A stretch of 64,000 nt of DNA from Adiantum capillus-veneris. Taxonomy: Eukaryota > Streptophyta > Polypodiopsida > Polypodiales > Pteridaceae. The position numbers were made by a program, and so were the translations under genes. A model generated the notes under the pieces. It was not told where the DNA came from and ran no database searches. It worked only from the letters and a program-made list of their open reading frames with translations. The DNA is taken from positions 153,203,741-153,267,740 of the forward strand of contig CM043945.1 of NCBI GenBank assembly GCA_014529385.2, written 5' to 3'. This document shows positions 42,090 through 53,365 of the stretch, in pieces; the stretch's first letter is position 1; each line of letters begins with the position of its first letter.

Positions 42090-43041
42090 TCTATTTAATT
42101 AGAATGATCATCTTCATTGTTATATTCGTCAACAACCTCAAGATTCTTTGGTCTATACCAAGAATCATCCTCACAAAAGACATCTCAATTTACATACACA
42201 TTTCTTGTTGTCAGATCATAAAACGTATATCCTATCTTCTCATCTTGATAACCAATAAACACACATTTGGTTGATCTTGCATCCATTTTACTTCTCACCT
42301 CATATGATACATATGCATAGCAACTGCTTTCAAATAAACAAAAATATATCACCATAGGCGTTTTCCCACAAAGTCTCTCATAAGGAAATACATCATGAAC
42401 AATTTCCATAGGTGTTCTATTAATAGTATGCACGTATATATAACATGCTTTAGCCCAATAGTACAATGATACGTATTATTTATTCATCATAGTGTACGTA
42501 AATTTTGTAATCACTCTATTCTTCCACTCAACCACACCATTTTGTTAATGGGTATACCGGCATGTAACTTGCCTTTGAATACATCAAAGTCATGCTAGAT
42601 ATACTCACCACCATCGAACCTCAAGCATTTAACGTTTCTTTCAACTTGCTTTTCAATATGTTCTTAAACATAAAAAAACTTCTCAAACACTTGATGTTCA
42701 TTAGAGCCAATTTCGATGAAATAAGGGTTGTTTAGGGTTTCTCTATTCTTGATCCAATGGTCAAGGAGGAGCCACATTTCCAAAAGTATGTCACTTTTGT
42801 ACACGTGCCAAGATCTCTTTCACTTGCTTTTGGAATATTTTGGTCTAATTTAGCCATAATTTTTCCATATGAACTCCAAATTTAGTGTTGAAATGGTCCA
42901 TGGGTGGCGCTTGATGAGCTCTATCCAATGAGTACCCATGCTAAATAGTTTTGGTAAGATCTTCATGGTCTTCTTTAGGTTGCCCGTTTTTGGATCCTTA
43001 CACATACCTTTTTTTATCCAATTGGCCCTAATGTTATGTGT
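42090..43041 (-). pseudogene. Copia-3 integrase remnant, C-terminal part
   Basis: 42,466-42,185 encodes 'YYWAKACYIYVHTINRTPM', 'PYERLCGKTPMV' and 'SKMDARSTKCVFIGYQDEKIGYTFYDLTTRNVYV', the integrase core end and C-terminal region of a copia element unlike Copia-1 and -2. Sequence near 42,590-42,620 keeps 'LRFDGGEYI' from the core. Decayed by many stops. Its N-terminal continuation lies at 50,540-50,800 beyond element C. Confidence 0.75.
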
Positions 43042-43748
43042 TGTTGGGAAACAAGCAAACTAGAACACCTCTATAGTGATGTCACCCAAGAGCATTAAAA
43101 TATTACAAAAAGAACACCAAAAGCTTTGGGAAACTCCCTTGAAACACCACTAATCCAAAAAGAGTAGTTCCCTTGGGAATTTACTGGTCGTTGCCCACCC
43201 AAGAGACTATGCCACAAAGAAGGAAGAAACCTGTTTAGGCACAAAATTACGGACATCGCCTACCAATTCTCTTGAAAACAAATCTTTCCCCTTCATCAAA
43301 AACCACTTTAAAACTTCCCCTTTAAAGCATAGATCACCCACAAGACGTATGGGTTTCCACAATTCAACCTACATAGTTTTGCCCCAAAGTTGTAATACAT
43401 TATAGGCTGGAGAGAATAGACCATAACTCCAAAACCCCAACTCCAAAAGACATGATTTCAAACTTCATAAAATCTCTACAAACTCTGCAACAAAAGCGTT
43501 GAGATCCTTAAAATTGAACCCACACACAATTATGTGCAAAATCAACGCAAACAAGATGCTGTAATAGGAAGATTAGGTGTAGAGAGAGCTAGTTGAGGGC
43601 AAAAAATTGCATCCAAAAGCATCAAGAAGCCAGAAAGATCTAAGACCTGTAATTTTTTTATATTTGACTGAACGTTTTAATTTTGTACATGAGTTTAAGT
43701 TATATACAAGTCTCCCTTCAAAAAAGTCACTCAACGGGCACTTAGAGT
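43042..43748 (-). repeat. Element C 3' LTR, left portion (split by Copia-2)
   Basis: Direct repeat of about 49,737-50,417 ('caagcaaactagaacacctc', 'cccttgggaatttactgg', 'catgagtttaagttatatac'). The remainder of this LTR continues at 48,849 after Copia-2. A minus-strand TTGTATATAAC promoter element is shared with the other copy. Confidence 0.7.
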
Positions 43749-43975
43749 TGTTGGAATTAGGGTTGCAGAGAAACACACACAGCTTGGAGAAGACGGAGGA
43801 AGCTCAAGGCACACAATAGAGAGTGTGTTACTTAGTGTGCAATGGAAAGATAGATAGCCCTAGAGTGATGGGCGTATATACAATGCACGAGGGAAAAAAC
43901 CTCACAAAGAGGGAAAAACTGCCCCGGCGGTCCTAGTGTGTTCACACACATCACTACCACATGTATATGGTAACA
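43749..43975 (-). repeat. 3' LTR of Copia-2
   Basis: Starts TGTTGGAATTAGGG and ends TGGTAACA on the + strand, aligned with 48,624-48,848. Minus strand TTGTATATACG is a TATA-like element. A polypurine tract (minus AGGGGGGATT, 43,976-43,985) abuts it. Confidence 0.93.
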
Positions 43976-44080
43976 AATCCCCCCTGGAGTGATGCGGTGA
44001 ATGAGAGCTGGCACATGAGTAAAGGGAAGTGCCATGCCCTGAGGACAGGATCAGTCCACAAAGGGGAGTAAGCCCAAAGC

Positions 44081-45615
44081 TTTGCAGAAAGCTTCAAGCT
44101 TCTCATGAGACAATGCCTTTGTGAAAAGATCTGCAAGGTTGTCCTATGTTGGGACATAAGTCAAGTTGATCTCTCCTGCTGAGAGCCTCTCCCTGACATA
44201 GTGGTAATGCACCTCAATGTGCTTTGTGCGAGCATGAAAAACTGGGTTCCTCACACAACTGCCAATGCGCTCTGACTGTCAGTGTAGATAGTGTTGGCAG
44301 TGTCCTGTCCAACACCCAAATCAGCCATAAGGCGTCTGAGCCATACACACTCAACCGTAGCTGTGAAGACTGCCCTGTACTCAGCCTCACAACTCGAAGT
44401 GGCCACAGTAGGTTGCTTCTTGCTCAACCATGATATACATGAACTGCCAAGCATGAAACAAAAACCACTTGTGGACACTCGTGTGTCAAAATAACCAGCC
44501 CAATCTGAGTCCGAAAAAGCATGTAAGTCTGGCGGCAATGATCCCCCCTTGGGATAAAACAAGCCAAGATGTAAAGTGCCACTAAGGTAGTAGAAAATCC
44601 TCTTGATAGCCTGCTAATGCTTAGACCCTGGGCTATGCATAAATTTGCTGACCTGTGAGACTGCAAACTGAATATCCGGCCTCGTGTTGCATACATAAAT
44701 GAGGCAGCCAACAGTAGTTTGGTAAAGAGTGACATCAGTAGGATCGCCAGCATCATGTAGACTCAACTTCAAACCTGTTTCCATGGGAATGGCAATAGGT
44801 TTGCAATCCTCAAGTCCAAACTTACATAGCAATGTCTCTTTGTAACTTTTCTGACACAAGGAAATACCACCATCACACTGCTTAAACTGTATGCCCAAAT
44901 AATGATGCAACAACCCCAAATCTTTCATCTTGAAAGTAGAATTCAAATCAGCCTTAAATTCAGCAATATGTCTCTGATTTGGTCCAATGATCAGCAAATC
45001 ATCAACATAAAGAACCACAATGAGAAATACATCATCCTCACGCTTTACATACAATGTGCTTTCTGTTGGACTGTTATGAAAGCCTCGTTTAATTAAATGA
45101 GTGTCAACTTTCTCATACCAAGCACGAGAAGATTGCTTCAACCCAAACAAAGCCTTCTTACATCTGCACACTTTGTCCTCTTGTCCTTTTATGACAAAAC
45201 TGCGAGGTTGCGTTACATAAACTTCCTCAAATATGTCACCATTCAAGAAAGTAGTAACAATGTCTGATTGATGTACATCGCAACCAAAATGAGCTGCCAA
45301 TGCACATAGAAAACGTACAGTAGTCATACGACAAGTGGGAGCAAAAGTCTCTTCATAATCTGTGCCTTTTTGCTGTGCATAACCCTCTGCAACAAGTCGA
45401 GCCTTATGGTGATCAATCTCACCATCCGGCTTGCGTTTCAACTTGTAAACCCACTTTGTACCAATGGCCTTTTTTCCAGGAGGCAAATCACATAAAGTCC
45501 ATGTGTCATTTTCTATGAGTGCATCATATTCGGATTGCATGGCAACCATCCAATTTTCTGAATTCTGTGCTTCATCAAAAGACAGAGGCTCCTCAACATC
45601 ATGTAATCTAGACAT
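44081..45615 (-). pseudogene. Copia-2 reverse transcriptase and RNase H
   Basis: 45,615-44,614 has 'MVAMQSEYDALIENDTWTL', 'IGTKWVYKLKRKPDG', 'HHKARLVAEGYAQQKGTDY', 'HQSDIVTTFLNGDI', 'LFGLKQSSRAWYEKV', 'VLYVDDLLIIG' and 'LGLLHHYLGIQF'. After a frame break near 44,610, 44,562-44,251 continues with 'FSDSDWAGYF', 'KQPTVATSSCEAEYRA' and 'IYTDSQSALAVV'. The final RNase H part lies to about 44,085. Catalytic YVDD and RNase H acidic residues are retained. The usual 'QLDVKTAFLNG' aspartate is kept as 'QSDIVTTFLNG'. Confidence 0.92.
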
Positions 45616-45659
45616 AGCAAAAGCATAACAATCTGATGCATAAGATGCATGGCGAGAGC

Positions 45660-46560
45660 CTAAAGAGTACGACTAGACAAAGGTGCATCCAATTTACTGT
45701 CACACAAAGTGTGCCCTAGCCATTTTGGCATACCTCTAGCATGCTCATTTTCAGCCCTTTCCTCATCAAGTACATCATGTACATGTGCATCAGTAATAGG
45801 TTGATCTAGAACATTTTTAGAAACCCCCATAGGCTGTACATTTGCCTCACTGGAACTTACATTCGTATTTCCAACACTGAAAAGAGGCAACAAAGTGTCA
45901 TAAACGTCCTGTGAGCTTACATTAATGTCTCTAGTACATGATAGCAAGGGTCGAATAGAATCTTCCACAAACACTACATCCCGAGAAACCAGAATACATT
46001 TTGTTTGCGGATGATACAACCTGTAACCTTTGCTTTCAGCACTATAACAAAAAAAAATACATTTGACAGCCTTATCATCCAATTTTCTGCATTGCACTTG
46101 TGGCACCAAAGCATATGCCAAACAGCCAAAAACACGCATGTGCTCAATAGAAGGCTTTCTATCATGCCATGCTTCATATGGAGTAATAGACTGCAAAGCT
46201 TTCGTAGGGCACATGTTAAGTACATAAGTGGCACACATGATGGCCTCAAGCCAAAATAAATGCGGCAAAGCTTGACTTTTGACCATACATCGTGCCATTT
46301 CCGTCAGTGACCTGTTTTTCCTCTCAACAACACCATTTTGCTGAGGTGTATAAGGCACTGTACATTGGTGTTTTATCTCACGACTAGCCAGAAATGCATT
46401 AACTTCATGAAACATATACTCCCCCCCTCGATCTGAACGGAGGGTGCCCATAGTACATTTTGAGACATTTTCAGCCATAGCCAGAAATTGTTTGAAGCAC
46501 ATAAAGACTTCGGACTTTGCTTTAAGCGGAAATACCCATGCATGCCTGGAGTAATCATCA
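45660..46560 (-). pseudogene. Copia-2 integrase, core end and C-terminal region
   Basis: Follows a frame change at about 46,560 in 'FVTFI/DDYSR'. It has 'RSDRGGEYMFHEVNAFL', 'YTPQQNGVVERKNRSL' with the third catalytic residue retained, 'VFGCLAYALVPQ', and the C-terminal 'KCIFFCYSAESKGYRLYHPQ'. It therefore preserves the segment that is deleted in Copia-1. The linker to RT is variable and acidic. Confidence 0.9.
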
Positions 46561-47943
46561 AATGAAAGTCACAAAGTACAGGTAATTGCCCAAGGACGGA
46601 GATTGCATGGGCCCACAAACATCACTATGCACAAGCTGCAACCTGCATGTGGCCCGGACTAAACCATCCTTTGGAAACTTAGAACACTGCATCTTACCCA
46701 AAATATAGCCTTCACAAACATGTTTGACATGTGCTTCAAGAGGTGGCAAAGAAGCAACCATATCAGATTTTTGCAAACGCAGCAAACTGGAAAAATTGAG
46801 AGGACCAAAACGTGCATGCCAAAGTTTTGCATCGGAAATAGCCCTTGAATCTGCAACAGCATTTGCAAAATTTTGTCCACACTTGTTATACAAAGTGAGC
46901 TTATACAGCCCACGGCAAAAAAGCCCAGATGCAACAATTTCATCACCAAAACTGAGATCATGAATTGTACATCTATCATCCACAAATTTGACTACAAGTC
47001 CAAGTCTAGCAAGTGCGGATACAGACAAGATGTTCTTCTTGATCCTAGGTACATAAAGTGCATCAACAAGTGTGAAGGAACTGCCATTAGCAGCAGTAGT
47101 GAGCACAATCTTTCCAACTCCCCGAACTGGATAAGAGGCGTTGTTGGCACAAGTGACTGAATTCCCATGAGGGACAAACTCGAGAGAGGTAAACAATTCA
47201 CGATGTGAGGTAATGTGATTTGTAGCACCACTGTCGAAATACCACACATGTAAATCTGCAGCAACTGACAAGCATGCATCATGGACAACCGGATTGTAAG
47301 TGCACTCTGTGCTAAAAGCCCATTCCGCATCAACATCAGCAACACAGTCTCCTTCCACAGAAGACTCAACAATGGCTGCATTTGTAGTGGAACCAGCATT
47401 TGCAGTGGAACCACCCTCTTTCTTCTTAGCCTCTTTGGCCTTCAACTTAGGACACGACGTGATCAAGTGATCATTGGCTTTACAATAATGGCAACGCATC
47501 TTATTTTTTCCCTTATCACCAGAATTTCCAAACAAATTGCTGCCAGCATAAGCATTAGGAACAAAAAATTTGCCACTCGTAGCAGAACCATAAGAAGTGG
47601 CTACATTGCTGTTACCACCCTTTCTTTGAGAAGCAATAAAAGCCTGTTCAACTGCACGCTGTCTAGTCCTGTTTTTTCTGGAAACTGACTCTTGCAATAG
47701 CAATGTGCATAATGCATCAAACTTAAAAACTTCTGGATTTCCTTGGGTCATAAGTCTCCAAGTACTAGCAAAAGTCTGGTAAGAATCTGGTAAGGCATCA
47801 AGAATAGTCTGCACAAGGGAACTGTCTGAAATAACTTCACTTGCAGAAATAAGTTGCTCATTCATATCCTTGACACTAGCAAGGAAAGTGTCCATATCAT
47901 CTTCCTCGTGCATAATCTTCGACTCCAGCTCTTTACGCAGCAA
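46558..47943 (-). pseudogene. Copia-2 gag C-terminus, protease and integrase N-terminus
   Basis: One 461-codon frame: gag helices ('DTFLASVKDMNEQLISASEVI', 'ILDALPDSYQTFASTW'), knuckle CHYCKANDHLITSC, protease 'VWYFDSGATNHIT' with D-S-G, 'ALYVPRIKKNILSVSAL', the zinc-binding 'LWHARFGPLNFSSLLRLQ' and 'HVCEGYILGKMQC', and 'VHSDVCGPM' with the first integrase aspartate. The second C of the zinc-binding CxxC is replaced by Y (CEGYILG), which would damage that site. Confidence 0.9.
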
Positions 47944-48302
47944 AGCAATTTTAGCCTCATTGCGGCTTGCATAAAGACCTGCTAGAATATCCCAAGCCTA
48001 TTTTGCAGATTTTGTTGAACGGATGTGAGGAACAATGGTGCGCTTCACAGACAACAAGCTGGTTCTGCCGTAGGCAAAACAAATGTAACAGTTGCAATCC
48101 TTGCAGCAAGACCTGCAACATCCTCAACATCGCCTACATCCTCAGAACCAGGACGTACATCAATGCCCTACACAATGTTCCAGACACCCTTTGACACAAG
48201 AACATGTTGCATCATATAAGCCCACATAGTGTAGTTGTCCCCATCCAACCTGTCCTCAGCAGCAAACATCTTGAACACATCTGTTTTGTTGTTGTCAGCC
48301 AT
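47944..48302 (-). pseudogene. Copia-2 gag N-terminus
   Basis: ATG at 48,302-48,300 opens 'MADNNKTDVFKMFAAEDRLD' and 'YTMWAYMMQHVLVSKGVWNI', parallel to the gag start of Copia-1. A TAG at 48,170-48,168 and a frame change near 48,060 separate it from the rest of gag. Confidence 0.85.
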
Positions 48303-48609
48303 GGTAAATGCTGCACCTGATGTGAAAACTGCCCGAAAATAGGAGAAACGGAGCGGGAACAACCTGTGCTATATAGCACAAACTGTAGAAGACTGTAAGG
48401 CACCTGTTATGCAGAAAACGGCACTGACAAAATTTCTGCACAAAATGACGAAATAGCGTGTGCAGTACTTCCTGTAGTGGAAACGGAGGCCGAAATGAGC
48501 CCAAAATATGTATCGACCTGCGAACGCTTGCCAAAGCTCACTGAAATCGGAGAAAGTGAGCAGGCGTGTGCTGGAGCAGCCGACGACTAAGCCCGGGAGG
48601 ACGTGACTT

Positions 48610-48621
48610 GCTCTGATACCA
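48610..48621 (-). other. Primer-binding site of Copia-2 (initiator-Met tRNA)
   Basis: Minus strand TGGTATCAGAGC, two bases inside the 5' LTR, identical to the Copia-1 site. Confidence 0.95.
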
Positions 48622-48623
48622 AT

Positions 48624-48848
48624 TGTTGGAATTAGGGTTGCAAAAACACACACAGCTTGGAGAAGACGAAGGAAGCTCAAGGCACACATTAGAGAGTGTG
48701 TTACTTAGTGTGCAATGGAAAGATAGATAGCCCTAGAGTGATGGGCGTATATACAATGCACGGGGGAAAAAACCTTGTAAAGAGGGAAAAAATGCCCCGG
48801 CAGTCCTAGTGTGTTCACACACATCACTACCACATGTATATGGTAACA
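48624..48848 (-). repeat. 5' LTR of Copia-2
   Basis: 225 bp, direct copy of 43,749-43,975 with a few substitutions and small indels. Confidence 0.93.
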
Positions 48849-48954
48849 AGTGTAGCCCGACAGCTGTCACTAGACTAGCGACTTGCATTGCATGTACATG
48901 TGCTTGCTAAAGCAAGCTAAAAATCTCACAAAAATAGACCCCATACAGCTTCAG
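48849..48954 (-). repeat. Element C 3' LTR, right portion after Copia-2
   Basis: 'cgacagctgtcactagactagcgacttgcattgcatgtacatgtg' matches about 50,434-50,480 in the other LTR. Similarity fades near 48,954, giving TGTATGGGG as the minus-strand LTR start. Confidence 0.7.
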
Positions 48955-49700
48955 CATCCCAAATGGGCCCAAAAGTCATCTGGATACCATGTCAACTCAT
49001 TTGAATGAGAAGATAAAATTTCACCCATAATCTCAGTATGCATGTCATCTACATCACAAGCAGGACAATTGATAAGCATGTGATCCAAATACATAGAAGT
49101 GTGAAAGACCTCGTCTTCACAAGAATTTTTATAGAAAACCAAATCAACCATGTCATTGCTCTCTTTATCATACATGCACTCCAAGGTTCTTTCTTTCACA
49201 ATACCACAATGTACATCATCAAGAGACAAAGCGTCATCTTCTACATTTGATTCAACCTCATCATCAGTGCTACAATCATCAATAGTGACAGAGGTGCTCT
49301 CACATAAAACCCATGAAGAAGCAAGACTAATTTACAATTTCAAACCATCGTTCTTGCTTCAAGAAATGAACAGTTCTCCTCACACCCAACAAGTCTGTGC
49401 CAGCAACCTCATTTCCCGGACATCTTGGAAGGGTACCAATGAACAAGAACCTCTCTCTTGTTGCATCCAAAACCATATCCTCAAGCACCTCTAACTCTTG
49501 CTTGAGAGAGTAAAACCTCATGTAATGCATGTCCAAGTCTTTTAACTTGCTAGCTTCAACTGTCTTATCACATCATTCATCTTAATCAATGCATCACTAA
49601 GCTTAACCATGGCTTCACTTTTATGTATGAACCATCCAAATCGAAGGTAACTGAAGACAACAACCCAATCAAACCTATAAACTGAAGGTCACTTGAAGCA
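48951..49700 (-). pseudogene. Element C internal region with unrecognised ORF remnants
   Basis: Two frames, 49,536-49,327 (MDMHYMRFYSLKQELEVLED) and 49,229-48,951 (MSLDDVHCGIVKERTLECMY...PACDVDDMHTEI), are acidic and look coding, but match nothing I recognise. There is no gag, protease or RT. With only about 0.75 kb between LTRs, element C is a small non-autonomous LTR element. The polypeptide could be captured host sequence. Confidence 0.45.
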
Positions 49701-49721
49701 ACTCCTCAGTGGCGGGCACCA
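49701..49721 (-). other. Possible primer-binding site of element C
   Basis: Minus strand TGGTGCCCGCCACTGAGGAG, a few bases inside the right LTR, has the TGG start and GC-rich form of gypsy-type primer sites. The tRNA was not identified. Confidence 0.5.
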
Positions 49722-49729
49722 AAACACTA

Positions 49730-50525
49730 TTAGAAAACAAGCAAACTAGAACACCTCTATAGCGATGTCACCCAAGAGCGTTGAAAGAGCACTACAAGAA
49801 CACAAAAAGCTTCAAAAAATCCCTTTGAAACACCACAAGTACAACAAGATTAGTCCCCTTGGGAATTTACTGGACGCCGTCGACCACCCAAGAGACTATG
49901 CCACATAGGAGCAAAACCCTATCAAAGCACGGATTTACAACACACGCCAACCAATGCATATGAAGACAAGGGCCTCCCATCTCAGTATTGAACATCACAA
50001 ACCCACAACTTCAACATCAATTCCACAATTCATTGCTCCCAATCTGTTTGCACACAATTTGCCACTTGGATGCTGCCATAGCCATAACCCTACAAAGAAC
50101 TAGTCATAACCTGAAGAGCATAGCTCCAATTGGGACACTTAAAATCTTGAGAGAAAGCTTGAAAAATTACTGGCAAGAAAGATGAAGATGACCAAATTTG
50201 AATCTACATGCCGCTACATGCAAAATTCATACGAACAGGGAGCTTCTTGAAACGACTACACATAGAGTAAGCAAGGCGGGGGCAAAAACTGCAACAGAAA
50301 CCATGAAGGAGGCACAACGAGCTCAAACCTGAAATTTTTTGGATTTTGGTTGAACCTTTTTAAGTTTGTACATGAGTTTAAGTTATATACAAGTCTCCCT
50401 TCAAAAAACTCACTCACGGGCACTTACAATAGCCTGACAGCTGTCACTAGACTAGCGACTTGCAGTGCATTTACATGTGCTTGCTAAAAAAAGGCTAAAA
50501 ACCCCACATAAATAAAGCCCACACA
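49730..50525 (-). repeat. Element C 5' LTR
   Basis: Direct copy of 43,042-43,748 plus 48,849-48,954, with substitutions and small indels. Contains minus-strand TTGTATATAAC (near 50,385). The end next to the primer site reads TATTAG where the other copy has TGTTGG. No target duplication was identified. Confidence 0.7.
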
Positions 50526-50539
50526 CCCTTTTGACATCT

Positions 50540-50800
50540 TGCGTCATGTTCATATGTAAAACTTACAAAAAATGGGGTTCTCAAAATACGCACAACAGCG
50601 TCATAAACTAAATCCAAGTATAGTGACTATAATCATCAATGAAAATAAATAATTAGACACATTTCCAAGTGACGTATGGTCACAAGGACCCCATACATTG
50701 CTATGAATCAATTCCATTGGATGCACACTAACTCACTCTCTATGAAAAAATAACTTTTGACTAACAAAAGGTTGTTCAAATCCAAAAACAAGTGGTGGAG
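50540..50800 (-). pseudogene. Copia-3 integrase remnant, N-terminal part
   Basis: Minus strand 'HPMELIHSNVWGPCDHTSLG' and 'NYLFSLMIIVTIL' match the first catalytic block of copia integrases (HSDVWGP) with D changed to N. Its C-terminal partner lies at 42,090-43,041, so element C separated one copia relic into two. Confidence 0.75.
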
Positions 50801-50849
50801 TAGACTATTGATACTGCAAGTAATCAGCAGACCAAATTTGGTGTCCATA

Positions 50850-52130
50850 TTTGATGGAACATGGATCACGATCCATGTCCACCATCAAGATTTTTGAGAC
50901 TGAGATTTGAGCACTACGTAGTTGAGACATAGACAAACAGTTTTCCCAAAAGAAGCATTTGCAAAAAAAAAAAAAAAAAATCGGTCAAAAGAGCCAAAAG
51001 TAGAACATTATCAAAGTTGTCACAGTAGACTCAAGAATTCACCTTTGGTTGGTCAAATCAAATCCAAATTCAAAAAAAAATTGGGGATTAGTCTACAAAT
51101 ATCATAAGATATAAGCTCACCAAATATCAAGCCCAACGGTGGTGGAACATCGATCGCAGTCCATGTCCCCCATGTGAATTTTTGGACAGAAACTATACTA
51201 GCCTGCCGCAAAGACCATTGTGAACAAAACTTCTCAAAAAAGCATTATCAATAATATTCAAAAAGTGGGTCAAGAGGGCAAAAAATAGTGAAGGTGAAAA
51301 ACAGCTAAAACAGACCTAGGGATTGACTTTCGGTTGACCTAATCAAGTCTAAATCATACAAAAACCAGATAGCCAACATAGGAGACCAAGGGAAAGTTGT
51401 GTACCAAGTTTTAGTGTAATCTGACACAAGGGTACATGGATCGCAACCCATGTCCCCTTGTCACCGACTGAGACCAAACTTGTACCATATCTAGAGTACA
51501 TCACAAGGAGTCTAGTGGTCTTTTCAAAACTAAATTTGGATATCAAAAACCAAGCCAAAAGCCAAGAACTGTCAAGCATTCTTATAAATTGCTAGAACTG
51601 ACCTAATTTCCAATCGAGAGGTCCAAATCCAAAAAAAAAAGATACCATTAGCACCTATGAATCACGTTGATTTAGATGGTATTAAGTCAGTTTGGCTTGC
51701 AAACATGGATTGCAATCATGTTCCCATAGTGACATCTTGACTTGAAATTTTCCAGATCATTAGTGCACACATAGGAAACATATCCGCAAGCCCAATTTTG
51801 AAAAAAAAATGAGTAAATTTGGATCAAAAGACAGCAAACCAGGTGATATACTAAAAAACACCGTGAAAAACTAATGTTGGCCATTTGACCTATCAAACCA
51901 AGTTCAGATTCAAATTTTGTTTAGATTTAGCTTGTGGACATAGTGAGTAACAAGCTGCCAAGAGATCAAGTCCAAATGTGGTTGAACATGGATTGTGGTA
52001 CATGTCCCCCAACCTCAAAATTTGATGAAAATCAGTACAGAGTCTGCATATAACCTTGTTTAGCTACTATCAAAACTTAGAGTTAGAATTTGAGAGGGGG
52101 TTATGGATCCCAATCCATGTACCTCTTCAT
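50850..52130 (+). repeat. Element D leader: about 285-bp repeats with ATCGCGAT-centred palindromes
   Basis: Six related palindromes of the form ACATGGATCGCGATCCATGT are centred at about 50,868.5, 51,156.5, 51,443.5, 51,712, 51,995.5 and 52,112.5. Intervals are 288, 287, 268, 284 and 117 bp. Each has one or more mismatches, and most are followed by CCCC. The short last interval is the one nearest gag, as in element B. Intervening sequence shares words such as 'accaaatttggtgt' and 'gtccaaatcc'. Confidence 0.85.
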
Positions 52131-52573
52131 AGTAGGGGTATCTAAGTTGATGAGCTTATAGGTATACTTGAGTATATCTCAAATCTCAAGTTTGAGACCA
52201 AGATACAAGACAAAGTTCTTGTATCCTATTTGTGAGACTATTTTGAGCGTTGTTTCAAGTGCAGTTCATCGAAATTTCTCTAACTTTTGATAGACAACTC
52301 CAAACTGAGCCAATTATAGTTAGGAAGAAAGCTTGCTATCAATAGAACACACCTAGTGTTGAATTTTAGAGTTAAATTAAGAGTTGGTTTTGGTTTTAGA
52401 GATGAAGTTTTTTAGTTTTCCTAATTTCAAATTTTTAGGGGACCCCATGGCCAGTTTTCAGAGACCAAAGACTTGACTTCTGAGAGACCTAAACAGAGGC
52501 AAAAAGGGATAAGTGCACTAAGCTAAAGTGGATTGTCCAAGGACTATCTTGAGAGTTTTGAATGAGCCTTTAT

Positions 52574-53365
52574 CATGACAAATCATCCACCACCAGGGTT
52601 TTCTACTCAACTCAATGACATGCAAACCGCAACAAACATTGCAATACCTTCGAGAGTGAGAATCGATGAATACCTAGAGAAGAGGCATCCTCTAGTCAAC
52701 AAACAAAATTTGAAATTCATCAAACCAGTAAAGCCATGAGAGTTCAATGGATTTTGATCATGAGGGATTGTGTACGTTCACAAATGGAGATTCATATACC
52801 TTCTACAACTGTGTAGAACCCTATGCTTGAGAGTTGACATTGCATAAGAACCTCTTTGAAGTCATGTATATAGATGCCCATAGAGTGCAAGTTTTGATGG
52901 TAGATAAGTATGGACGAGAGTAAATGTTTTTGGATCCAATTGACCTAGAAAGATAGACATATAAGGGTACTCCGATCCCTACTTTCTTTGAGTCATAAAC
53001 GATGCCATAGCACATGTCAAAGAGGATTCCACCAGGATTTTCTTCAAGACAAGCGGAGAGAGTGAAAGACATCTTTCCAAGAGACCACAAATTGGTTAGA
53101 TTGGTGGCTAGAGCACAACAATGACTAAGACCATATCAAGTGGACCAATGTGTCAAGATAAAGTATAGTGGATCAGGGGACCCATATGCTCATGTCTCAC
53201 TCTTCAAGCAAGTTTTGAGAGCTGAACAAATTACAGACTTTCATACATAGTATGAGGGATTTGGGTTGACATTGGAAGGAGCAACCCTGACTTGGTTTCA
53301 ACCACTAAACAGAGATAATTTTCCGCACATAGCACAACTTTTCAAAAAATTCATCACTATAAAGG
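52574..53365 (+). pseudogene. Element D gag fragment, related to element B gag
   Basis: From the ATG at 52,574, broken frames parallel the B gag from its N-terminus: 'RVRIDEYLEKRHPLVNKQNL', 'TFYNCVEPYA', 'YGRE', 'VDQCVKIKYSGSGDPYAHVS', 'LFKQVLRAEQITDFHT' and 'YEGFGLTLEGATLTWFQPLN', to 'LFKKFITIK'. The similarity ends at about 53,365, before the knuckles. Many stops and frame changes. Orientation is opposite to B. No LTR, primer site or pol was found, so this is a truncated relic. Confidence 0.8.

Larger units (their letters stand above)
43744..48853 (-). mobile_element. Copia-2: Ty1/copia retrotransposon, nearly complete
   Basis: Two LTRs of 227 and 225 bp in direct orientation enclose an initiator-Met primer site, gag with knuckle, protease, integrase, reverse transcriptase and RNase H, all on the minus strand. 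The flanks AGAGT and AGTGT differ at one of five positions, so the target duplication is slightly decayed. Deduced proteins resemble those of Copia-1 throughout, so the two belong to the same lineage although their LTRs differ. It lies inside the left LTR of element C. Frameshifts in gag and integrase inactivate it. Confidence 0.93.

Noticed and set aside
43021-50530. Target duplication for element C
   Set aside because: The bases next to the best-supported LTR ends (TGTGT and CCCTT) do not match, so none is claimed.
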